A stretch of DNA of 43,182 nt. It comes from Branchiostoma floridae. Its lineage: Eukaryota; Chordata; Leptocardii; Amphioxiformes; Branchiostomatidae. The first letter of the stretch is position 1. Each line of letters opens with the position of its first letter. This document shows positions 1-9,823 of this stretch, piece by piece. The notes under the pieces are model-generated. The model was not told the DNA's origin. It searched no databases and saw nothing but the letters and a program-made list of their open reading frames with translations. The stretch spans positions 15,748,250 to 15,791,431 of the forward strand of contig NC_049994.1 of assembly GCF_000003815.2 (NCBI RefSeq). Reading direction: 5' to 3'. A program made the position numbers and the translations under genes.

Positions 1-884
1 ATAATTTCTCGTCACTCGATCGCTGTCTGCCTATGACAAGTAGTAGTACCCAGTACAAGATGGACTGATATTATGTTGGCTATTTTGAACATGAGTGTGG
101 AATGTTCAAATTTGAATTACTTGTAAAATATATGCTAGTATGCTACGGACAATACTAGAGGTAACAAGGAAATTTTCACTCAAATTTGAGCCTATATGTA
201 GATGGCTATTTATGCCTTTGCAGGAGGATACTTGATAATCTAAACCAAGACTTTCTAAAATAAAGGATACATGCATCTTTCTACAGGATTTACACACAGA
301 GATTAAATGCTACTTATAGTTATATCCCTGCATGACATAATCCACAAAATATGCGGAACAGTCATGACCTTTGACCTAAACTGGAGCTAAGCCAAGGTCA
401 TGGGAAAATCACATCAAACATGGCTGCTACCAAATCTGCCCAGACAGGGAAGTCTTTTTCTAAAACATTTTCTGACCAGAGCTAGCTAGACATGTATCAA
501 ACAAAATTCATGACTATATACAATGTCCTGCACACAAGATATCAACAAGTTGGAAGTTACGCTGCAGTACTTCAAGTAAGAGAGTCACTAGGGGGCTCGA
601 AATATAATTATTTTGAGGTCTCACCAAGACCTACCCACATACCAAATATGAAGTTAATCCACTTTGGTCTTCTTGAGTTATCATGTTCACACACACACAC
701 ACAGACACACACACACATATGCTTCCAAAAACATAGCCTTCTTGGCTTGTCTTTTGACTACAAAATGAGTATAAATATATCAGGCGTAAGTAAGAGTGCC
801 GAGAGTTGCAAACTTGCAAAATAATTTGACCAGAGGAGCAAATTGGAACTAGATACCAGGCTATAGTCATACATGCCTGGTACA
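1..884. other. No gene seen; AT-rich non-coding DNA
   Basis: I see no exon with supporting splice sites or family similarity. It probably lies inside the first intron of the minus-strand CLASP gene. A short segment near 592 (GGGCTCGAAAT) resembles the end of the inverted-repeat element at 1726-2064 and may be a fragment of it. Confidence 0.5.
688..718. repeat. (CA)n microsatellite
   Basis: An almost pure CA dinucleotide run with one G interruption. Confidence 0.95.
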
Positions 885-1099
885 GATACTGTAAATGCAT
901 TTAAGTTCGCGGGGATTTAATTTCGCGGTAGAGGGAAAAATGACTTTTCGAGGTGGATTTAATTTCGCGGTAACACCACCGACTGCAGTCTAATACCTTA
1001 ATAGAAAAATGTTCGCGGTGGATTTAAGTTCACGGTAAAGTGTCGCCGCGAAAACCGCGAACATTAATCCACCGCGAACATTTCTGCATTTACAGTATC
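885..1099. mobile_element. MITE, 215 bp, 15-bp perfect inverted ends
   Basis: The ends GATACTGTAAATGCA and TGCATTTACAGTATC are perfect inverted repeats. The inside carries several direct and inverted copies of a TTCGCGGT/ACCGCGAA word. If the outer TA on each side is the target duplication, the inverted end is CTGTAAATGCA, which would fit a Tc1/mariner-type non-autonomous element. It has no coding capacity. Confidence 0.8.
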
Positions 1100-1725
1100 T
1101 ACCCAGATCAGTGTGTACATGGCTAATTAGCCTAAGAGCAGGGACAAGATAATAGCCTGTGCTGTATATAGCAGGTGGTTCTCTCCAGGGTATGACTGTG
1201 TATGGGTCAGGACAGATAATAGTACATCCATTATCAAACACAGGACAGGAAGGGTTCAATTTGTAACATACATTCAGTGTCAGGTACAAATTGCACAAGT
1301 AAACAAACATGGTTGAATATCATACTATCATAGTAGTAGTATACAAAATTTCTAAATATCAGAAATTATAAAGCTAGTGGATCCACCCTTCCGGTTATAT
1401 CACACTAAACGACCTGTCACACCTAACCATTGCACATCTTAAAAGTCAAATTCACTTGTTATTAGTGACCATGAGTGCTGGTGATACAATAGTTGTAGAA
1501 AAGAAGTTGTAACACTTCAATCCTGGGTTAATATTACTCTTCTCTGAGCTGGTATCATATACTCGTACTCAGATTCTCTTGTTGATTTTTCGACATATGA
1601 GCAAGGCAAACAGGCACTTGCCGGTATGTTCGGCAACCTGTTTGCTTGATCTGTATCGACTTTTTATGGTGAAGGAGGGGTATCAAATACATATTTCGCA
1701 AATGGCATGTCTACCAATTTACTAG
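1100..1725. other. No gene seen
   Basis: Non-coding sequence between two inverted-repeat elements; no exon signal recognised. Confidence 0.5.
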
Positions 1726-2064
1726 AAGGGCTCGAAATACCCAATACCCAAAATTGGAGCTGTGCACCCAATTTTTTTCTGTCAGGGTGCACCCAAATAT
1801 TTTCTTGGGTTTATGTATGTAAAGATATCAAAGTATACTAGTAGATATCATATCTTTTAAAATCTAAGTGTTAGAAAGATAATGACAATGTCTGTCATGG
1901 AACTTGTTAAAAAATTTGATAGCATATAAATAAGTTTTATTACCAGGTTTTTCTGACATTCTACTTATATTTAAGTGGTGCACCCAAAAATTTTTTTGGT
2001 GCACCCAATTTTTTAATCTGGGTGCACCATTGCACCTTATCCCAAAAATGAATTTCCAGCCCTG
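1726..2064. mobile_element. Non-autonomous DNA element with GGTGCACCCAA repeats
   Basis: The left end AAGGGCTCGAAAT and right end ATTTCCAGCCCTG are inverted repeats with few mismatches, and ACTAG directly abuts both ends as a 5-bp apparent target duplication. The interior holds several copies of a GGTGCACCCAA(T)n word in both orientations. The ends resemble CAGGGCTxGAAAT-type hAT termini, but hAT elements normally duplicate 8 bp, so the superfamily is uncertain. Confidence 0.7.
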
Positions 2065-2807
2065 ACTAGTCATTTTGAACATCATACATATGTAGTCTTA
2101 GATGACTTGCTGTATCAGCATCTTCCTACTGTAGAGACAGAGATACAAACCTGCCGTTGTATCCACACTTTGACTGTAAAATTGGCTCCATTGATTTTTC
2201 TATCCCACCATAAGGTAAAGGAGGGGAGAATGCACATGGAATGGGGAAGGCTGTAATGATTCGGGACGTAACGACCAAGGACTATCCTTCGGTCACGACT
2301 TGGGATGACCAAACTTCCTCTGGTCACGTTTTGGGATGTCCAGATAATTATCCAGGTAGGAAAATGAGTGGTTTTAACAGCTAGCTTCTGTTAACAATGG
2401 TAGACACTATGGCAGGCTTTTACTGTTAGCTAGGATGTTGTCATCTAGGGGGTCCAAATTTCTTGGCGAGTTGCACTGAGTAACTGATATAGGCACCACT
2501 ATTGTTAGGGGGGTCTGGGGGCAAACATCCTCAATGGTGTAAGGTTTTTGAGAATTCTAAAGTATCCTGTAGTGTCAGAGAGGTCACAGAAGACTGTGAC
2601 CACAAATGACCTAGTGGCATTCCTGGTCAATCATGCTTTTCATGCTTATCAGAGGATCTGCTCCCCAGTGTAAGGCATCTAGTGCGTCTAATTTCTTGTT
2701 ATTTTAAGAAAGCTGCGTCCAAATGATGCCTGGATGCATGCCTGGCTAAAAGCCTGCACTATGGTATACCAAATTTTTGGAGCCTTGGACCCGTTCATAC
2801 TGTTGGA
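2065..2807. other. No gene seen
   Basis: Non-coding. A short imperfect direct repeat (GGTCACG followed by TTGGGATG) occurs at about 2291 and 2322. Confidence 0.5.
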
Positions 2808-2962
2808 TTTGTGAATCTGGATTCACCAAGGCACGGGCTGATCTGGATTTACATATCCTGGTACAGGTAATCTAAATCCAGGAAGGATTAAGCTGGATAA
2901 AGGAGGTGGATTTGGTAGACAGACTGGATCAATCCCCAGCTTGAGTGAATCCGGATTCACAA
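2808..2962. mobile_element. Small inverted-repeat element (probable MITE)
   Basis: The two ends carry TTTGTGAATCTGGATTCAC and GTGAATCCGGATTCACAAG, inverted repeats of each other with a single change near the centre. Each end is itself nearly palindromic; 2944-2959 (GTGAATCCGGATTCAC) is a perfect 16-bp palindrome. No coding capacity. Confidence 0.6.
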
Positions 2963-5900
2963 GCGTCTTAATGAATGGGAAATTTCCATGGGGGCTTATC
3001 ATACTCTGTAGTTTAATTTTAGACCTAACGTTTATATAGCTCTGCTATATATATATATATACTGGTCACAAGCAAAACAGTCATGTAATACATGTAGCAT
3101 CCCATAGTCTGGTGTCGAACTTGACTAATAAAGATATAGGACAGGTGCATCATGAGAATCTAGGTAAATCATAGCAGTACATTTCAAAATAAATATAAAC
3201 ATTGAAGCAAAATTGTCTAAAAGTGTGATACTTTCTAGTCGTTGAATATTTTTTTCAACCTTTACTTAAAATACTTTGAGTTCATGAGTGTAAGCGCCTC
3301 TTTGTCTCATTCAAGTCTATTCTGATTTCTGTTACTGTTATTACAAAACTTACTGCCTGAAATATTTGACCATTTTTCTACACCCTATATTTTAACGTTG
3401 ACACCATTAAAGAAGAAATGCAATAAAACCAGCATGTCTCTAAGTGGATTCCGGTTAAGCTGTTGTTTCCCAACGGTTTTGACAGGATTAGGGTTACATG
3501 ATTATAGCCTCCCTCCTGACAATTATGTAGATATCATGGGCAAAATTAAGTCAAACACTTGTTTCATAGTCCATTGGGAGACAATATTGTTGATTCATTG
3601 TTGCCTGTGCAGCTTCTAATCAGAATCTTTTAATCCTTTCATTCTAAATTTCCTTGCATCTCTCACATTTACAGTAATAATAATCATAAAGACAACGTAG
3701 AAACAGACCTGGCAGGGAAAAAAACTTGAATCTGACTATATTCAGTACCAAACTGGACCTAAACTAGCCTTCTTCACAGACTCACTAGAAGCGAGCGCAG
3801 ACACAAGACTTTGTGGCATAAGAGCCTGGCCCATATGACTGTTGAAAATCGCAAATCAGTGCTCACCAACACCCACCCTAACAATAACCGCCAGGTGCCA
3901 GCACTTGTGGAAGGCTGCGAAGAAGGCTAGAGCTAAACTGAGCTGAGCCTTCTGGCTTTATGTTTATGATGAAATTTCTGTTCACCATTTTTACCCAGAA
4001 ACAAGACTTCAAATCTGTGTGTGTACGTAAACCTTGTGGCCTAATCTGCAACATTTTACCCCTCACAGAGCCACCTGCTGTTCTAATCAAACCTGTCATT
4101 CCTAGGGTTAAAATAAAAGAGATAGACAATAGACTGGGATGGGTCTATGTGAGTTATCACAGATGGGGACAGGAGATAATGGTATCTCCCAGGGTGCAGA
4201 TTAACATAACAGCACCAGCACTGTCACTTCTGGTTGGGGTGGAGCCATCAACTCTCCTAAAGTACATCATGACCAGTACTGTCTCCAGCTTTAAATCTTT
4301 TTCTGTCCTTCTCATTGTTTGGGAGCCAATGTAGTTGATTTTCCTAATAAATCTGTCATTTCAAGCTTATGAACACATATTTTATGTACTTAAGACAGTT
4401 AAGTTCAGATTTTTGGTTGAAATTTTTGTCCAACCCAACAAGCAAGCATCTGTCCCAGGATGGAGGGATGGGTCCTGGAGACAGCCTTGATCATGACAGA
4501 CTGACCAGTATCGAAGATGGGTCCTGCTATTTTCCAGAATGCTGTACACATAAAGAGGGGTAAACTCTACTGAAATATAGTAATGAATAAACACTGCAGA
4601 TAGCTCATAATTAATAAATTACTATATTTTGACATTAAACAGTCATGATACTGAGTGTTAGCAGTACAAGTAACATTATAGCAGACAGTTACTCAAGCGA
4701 CTGGATATGATTTTTGCTATTGAAACAATATTAATATGTAATAATAGAAGACAGAGGAAATGTTTTGGGATGTGATGACTTTGCAAAAAGTTCTATATCT
4801 ACAGTATTTCCCCATCTGGAAGAACAGCTGGTTTCAGAATCAATCTAGCAGAAGTAAACGCTTCCTACTGATTCCCTCCACGTCAATACACTGAGACCAC
4901 TTCTTCCTCTTTCTATTAGTATTACTCAAACACTGCCAAATGCAAAAGTTGTAAACTGAACAAAAAACATTAGCTGTTTATGTGTATTGGGTTGAATACA
5001 CAAGTTATAAGCATCTTTCATCCCCTCCCCCACACTACCACTAGTTCACACGTTAGTTGAGAGAAGAATGCGTCTTCACTGTGTACTTGGACATGCTTCC
5101 TTCTTGCAGCTAACTGTATGTACTTTGTCATGAGCGTAACATGGTCAAGGTTTGATTTTGAGTGTGACACAGAACTGGTGCTGCTTTAACAGTTAGCTCT
5201 ACAGGGCTCAAAATCAATTTTGGGGATTAGCTTCCACTGATGCACCTATTGACCTAACCTCAAAATCTAACGTCAACTCTGACAATTCGACCAGTGCCAT
5301 GATAATGCCACATGACAAAAATACATGAATTTAAGGTGATTTAAAGAGATGTACCAATGTAGCTTCGGTAATCCTGAGGTCTGTACACTTAAGATATCTA
5401 GGTGTTCAAGACAATACTGTGAAAGCCTCTATAAGTATAACAATGTTTTTTTTCGCAATATGATGGTATTACGGTACAAAAGGTTTAGAACTCTTTGACA
5501 TGTACTAGCGAACAGTACTAAAACCTTTTCGTCACAAAAATATCTAGTTTTACAGCTCCAGTTTTGGGTGAACACAAGTGCGTATGTATCCAGCCCCCTT
5601 ACTACAGCCCCCTCTACCCACCAGTCATGTGTTCATACATGTACCTCAAACTAGGCCCTGGTTCTCACATATGTAGGCACTACGGGTATCAACTTTCAGT
5701 CTGGATAGTTGTGCTATACATGGTAGGATATATATACAACAACCTGACGTTTGTTCACAATCAAAACTATGTTTCTATATGTATTGTGTTGCAAAACTGG
5801 AATGGTAAAACGATTTGGCAGTTATACTATATAGTTTTCAATAAAAATCGTTTTCGTGTTCACGTAAAAAAAAATATCAGAGTTGTGTAATACTTTGCAA

Positions 5901-6290
5901 CTTGTTATTTTTAGAAATTCTTCATAATCTAATGTAATTTCAAGCAGCTGGCTGGCACAGTTTTATATAAGGTATTGTTTTGATATCGTATATCACAATT
6001 ACCTCCTAGGATTACTCGACAATTAAACCGTATTCATAATTCAGATGCTTGTGACAGCTGCTATCAAATATGGGCATCATCGAATCTTTCAACCCTCATC
6101 AAAAAGTCACAAAAATGGCTCGTATTGTTGTAAAAGATTGCAAAAAATTGTGTATCACATTTTGAATATGTATGGAAAACAATGTGTATTTCTTAAAAAA
6201 TGATTTACATGAATGCTGAATTTTTGTACATAAACAGTTTGTGTATAGTTTCTTAAAATATGTGTCTCTTTAAACAAATGTAGAAAGAGG
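2963..6290. other. Long AT-rich stretch without recognisable exons
   Basis: Several open frames of 60-124 codons exist here (the longest at 3960-4334) but none has a recognisable domain, splice context or composition unlike its surroundings. A (TA)n run lies at 3046-3060. A half copy of the inverted-repeat family seen at 29523-29709 lies near 4690 (ACTCAAGCGACTGGATATG). The stretch probably belongs to CLASP intron 1. Confidence 0.5.
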
Positions 6291-6966
6291 AAATGTGGAA
6301 AGGGCCATTTTTGCGTGTTTCCGTATAAAAATTGCACGTCGAAATTTGAATTCATATTCTCAAAGTTATAACGTTGATAAATTATGTCAAATATTTCTTT
6401 GCACAAATTGTACAGTTGTAACAGTTACTGTTAGAAAAAAGACAATCTTTAAAGTTCTATCATGTAGATGATTATACAAAGAAGTTAGACGCCATTTTTG
6501 CATGTTTTATATGAAGCTAAAATAATTATTAGCATGAATTTTGATAAAATCATAATTCTGTATAGCATGTTCGAAAGAAAGGCATTTTGTGATACCATTT
6601 TGCGTGTTTAATGTAAGATTATATCTTGAAGTTGGAAGTTATAAAATATATATAATATTTTTGAATAAATTAGAATTTTTGTGCGCTAGAAAGAAAGAAT
6701 TGTTGCGCTTTAGCATTAATTTGTGTTTTATTACTACGATTACATGTGTATATTGTAGTTAGATGACAGTTTTTGCGTGTTTAATATAAAATCGTACCTT
6801 GAAGTTGGAGGCTATAATTAAATATCATTTCATAAATCATACTTTTGTATGTTCAGTTCAAAGAAAGGCAATATTTTTTGATTCAGTATGAAACCTAAAC
6901 CTAAATCCTTGAATCTAGAAGACATTTTTTGTGTGTTTAATATAAAACCGTACCTTGAAGTTGGAG
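6290..6966 (-). repeat. Degenerate tandem repeat that includes the CLASP exon 1/intron 1 junction
   Basis: Units of about 110-175 bp share the words TTTTGCGTGTTTAATATAAA, CTTGAAGTTGGAGG and GAAAGAAAGGCA, at roughly 6311, 6490, 6600, 6773 and 6926. The unit nearest the exon is the genuine exon 1 donor region. The copy at 6780-6812 preserves the junction and its GT donor almost exactly, read on the minus strand. Confidence 0.75.
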
Positions 6967-7142
6967 GTGTTGAGCCATGCTGCCAGTCCGTCCACCAACC
7001 GGCCCATGAGCGACGAGTCGGCGGGGAGGGGCGAGCTGTGCTCCTGCAGATATGCCACCAGAACCTCGGCCACCGCCAGCCGCTTCGTGGTGTCCTTATC
7101 AAAAACATCGTCCACCAAAGTCTCGAACTCTCCGTCAGCCAT
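6954..7142 (-). CDS. CLASP: CLASP-like microtubule plus-end protein, first coding exon
   Basis: This exon encodes the first 63 residues, starting MADGEFETLVDDV, of a protein resembling the N-terminus of CLASP1/2, the XMAP215-related TOG-domain proteins that stabilise microtubule plus ends and promote rescue. The match covers the start of the first TOG-like HEAT array: a basic KR-L-V segment, an acidic variable stretch, then GRLVDGLAAWLNTSNFK, which parallels the conserved LVDGL-W-N-SN-KV stretch of the family. The exon ends AACTTCAAG followed by donor GTACGG at 6953. The ATG at 7140-7142 lies in the GC-rich region, as expected for a first exon. The rest of the gene must lie to the left on the minus strand; I found no second exon before the window edge, so intron 1 exceeds 6.9 kb. 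The family call is from remembered similarity. Confidence 0.8.
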
Positions 7143-7760
7143 GTTGGGTTCAAAGCTGGAATATCCGCGAGTTTCCGATCGCTAGAAATATGCTGGTGTG
7201 TGTTCGGGTTATATCCACACACACTGTCACACACGGGGTGATGATGGAAAATGGTCAGGCTACCACTACAGGGTGAAAAATTAGATCCCCCAGGAAAGTA
7301 CGGTGGAATTGAAGGAGCCTGGAATCACAGACGACGGAGCATGACTGCCTGTCCGAACGCTACCAGGAAATTCTGCTGTCCCGGCCACAAAAAATCCACG
7401 TCAAAATGCAGGCGAAGATGGCGCTCTCCAACAGTCTGTTGTTTTGGAAATTGAAAAATAACGAAATTGACATGCACGAATTTCCCCAGTTCGCCGCTGG
7501 TTTTCGCAATCGGGGGCTAAAATCTTGCTAGAGACAAACCTTTTGGGTAATTCTAATGGTTTAGAATGGTTATGGCAGGAAATAACGCTGAGATGAGCTG
7601 AAAAAGGCGAGAAAATCCGTGGCGGGCATCCCTGATCGGGTTTGATCACTGTCCGGCCGCCATGTCTGCTCGTCTCGTGACGTCACGGATTGACCTTTGC
7701 ACCCAGAAATCTACACCCGTCAAGGGCGGTCTCTAGCGGCTGGTATTGGTACAGCACCTC
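7143..7760 (-). promoter_or_regulatory. Probable CLASP promoter and 5' UTR, CpG-rich, with a CRE
   Basis: The base composition shifts to GC- and CpG-rich immediately upstream of the CLASP start. A perfect palindromic CRE (TGACGTCA) lies at 7678-7685, next to a GCCGCCATG word. At 7413 on the plus strand GCGAAGATGGCGCTC opens a 37-codon frame that I do not recognise. It could be a divergent first exon, or simply a YY1-like AAGATGGCG promoter word. Confidence 0.5.
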
Positions 7761-8318
7761 ATGGCGCGGTTGGAACATTTATGAGTACCAAGGACATGGC
7801 AGTGTACCTTAAAAATACCCTAAAATTTTGCTAGCACGCTTTGATAAAATAGAGGACCATTAAATCGCAGTATTAGTACTAGGTCGCGAGTTCTAGGTAG
7901 CAAAAACTTTGAATATTGTAATGTTATATTCTACTTTCTATTCTAAGCACTAATTGGGAACTCCATTCCATATACAAGAGTATGTTGATAGCGTAACACC
8001 ACTAGCAATGGATTAGCCCCCTGCTGTAGTGATTGCACAAACTTGTGTGGCCCAAGGGCTACCTAAAAGGAGATAGGCGCCGCCCTTTACACCACCTGAT
8101 GGAGGGAAGGACCTTAACTTTTTAAGCACTGTGACACAGTTAAAATAAGTTATAAATAACTCGAGTGTAGTGCCACATTGTTCTTGTCTGTCCAAAAAGT
8201 GATAAAAAGAACTTTCTAGCCTGGGTGCCATCCTAGTTTGTTTAGGCTAACGTCACATTTCCACAAAAGGGCCCAGTCGGGCAGTTTTGGGGAACTAGAA
8301 GCACGATATAAAAGACAA
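7761..8318. other. No gene seen
   Basis: Non-coding flank of the CLASP promoter; no domain, splice pair or repeat family recognised. Confidence 0.45.
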
Positions 8319-8480
8319 TTTATTTATTTATTTATTCATCTCAAAACATGTGGGTAGCCCCTTCAACTTATTTGAAGTTGATTTCCAAGGGGGCCCACTA
8401 CATAAATAACAAAAACGAAACGTGTTACATTCAGTAAGACAACCAGAGGACAACAAACAATATATACAAATAAACCGAAG
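8319..8480 (-). mobile_element. 3' end of a non-LTR retrotransposon (LINE or SINE tail)
   Basis: On the minus strand the sequence runs through a hairpin-like CCCTTGGAAATCAAC ... GTTGAAGGGGCTACCC and ends in an (AATA)n tail, visible as TTTATTTATTTATT at 8319. A stem-loop followed by a short tandem tail is typical of CR1/L2-type LINE 3' ends. The 5' extent is not defined; no coding part is visible. Confidence 0.6.
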
Positions 8481-9502
8481 CGTCTTTACCAATAAAAGCA
8501 ACAAAAAAACGTGTCAAAAATGATTTATCAGCATACCTTGTGTATACATTTTGTATTTATTGCCACAGACATTAATTTTTCGTTTCCGCAAACAGCCAGA
8601 CCTGGCCCCGGATAGGAAATGCGACGTAGGCCTAAAAACTGGGGCTTCTATTTTCGCTCCTTCTGATTATGTCTATCACGAGTGCACGACCGCCAGGGCA
8701 TTCGACGTCACATGGATCCACGCGCGTACATGTACGCGTGGGTGAACTCCTGGAAATTAGTCTGTGTTGTTGCTGTCAATGTAGATTTCCTAGAATGTTT
8801 TATTTACACATGTATTTTTTTTTTATAATTTACAACATCACCAACTATAACAGCTGTTAAAGGTTACGTTATCATCAACTTTAACACTCTACTTTTACCT
8901 TACATGCTCAATAAATCAGTAAAAGGATTTATACCACGAATACATAACAGGCTTCAGTTCACAGATGGGCCATTTCAATGCTTGTAGAGTTTTTTTGTAA
9001 TATTTGGATTTAAGTATTCACAAATGTACAATGACATTGACATTGACCAATTCTAACAGACAAATATAATGATCTAAATAATAGACCTCCTGGTATAGAT
9101 ATGAATTTCAATGATAGATTGCAATATATATTTAAAGCAATAAGATAAATCCATAACATTATACACAGACAGGATATCATTACTTCAGTTGTGTACAGCG
9201 CACGCCGTCATACAATGTTCAACAATTGCTAGTGTCAGTACTATCCGACATATCAGTCATTTTGTAAACTGTTTTTTCTTGATCGGTGCAGTTCGTTGCA
9301 TGCAGAAAGATTCTCAATTCTACAGTTCCCCGACGCAAGCTTGTCTTTGTTCGGCATGTGTTGTCTTCCTAGCCTGATTAAATCTCGCTTATAGCAGCCC
9401 GCCAAACATCCGCCGGCCCCCTAGAAGCGGGGAGGGGCCAGTTACAGCCCTGGACAGCGGAGTTTGTGTTAAACAGTCTTCCCCTTTTCTACAGTATTGT
9501 GT
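8481..9502. other. No gene seen
   Basis: Non-coding. A 12-bp palindrome CGTACATGTACG (8725-8736) sits inside a longer imperfect CACG...CGTG palindrome. No exon identified. Confidence 0.45.
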
Positions 9503-9674
9503 AGCCTCCATAGCAGACTCTATGGGCCTTTTTTTTCGTCTTATTTTTCCCCCCTTAATGAAGACACATTTGCTGGCAATTTCTTTTTGTACTATTCAAG
9601 CAACCCAGTACGAAAAGAAATTGCCAGCAAAAGTGTATTATGAGCAAAAAAAGACACAAAGAGCTATGGAGGCT
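9503..9674. mobile_element. Foldback element, probable MITE
   Basis: AGCCTCCATAGC at 9503-9514 is exactly inverted as GCTATGGAGGCT at 9663-9674. An inner pair, TTTGCTGGCAATTTCTTTTT and its near-exact complement around 9608-9640, makes most of the segment a single long hairpin. It lies just beyond the 3' end of the LRR receptor gene. Confidence 0.7.
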
Positions 9675-9732
9675 AAGTATTGTGTAAGAAAGCATTTCAT
9701 GTTGCGTCAACAATGTCCGTGTGCTTTGGTTT

Positions 9733-9823
9733 TAATCTCCAAGCAGATCTTGCGTTGCAAAAGACAGTATCATAAGCTGGGGAAGGAGTTTAGCCGACAA
9801 AGGAGTAAATTGGCCGGAGATTA
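9733..9823. mobile_element. TAATCTCC-ended MITE, 91 bp, with exact 9-bp target duplication
   Basis: The element starts TAATCTCCAAGCAGATC and ends GGAGATTA. CTTTGGTTT occurs immediately before (9724-9732) and immediately after (9824-9832) as a perfect 9-bp direct repeat. Two relatives lie at 28929-29105 and 29145-29371. Duplications of 9 bp suggest a Mutator-like superfamily. The right target copy is the last three codons (Lys-Pro-Lys) of the LRR receptor, and the last three bases of the element are its stop codon. Confidence 0.85.

Noticed and set aside
3960-4334. 124-codon plus-strand frame
   Set aside because: No recognisable family, ordinary composition, no splice or promoter support.
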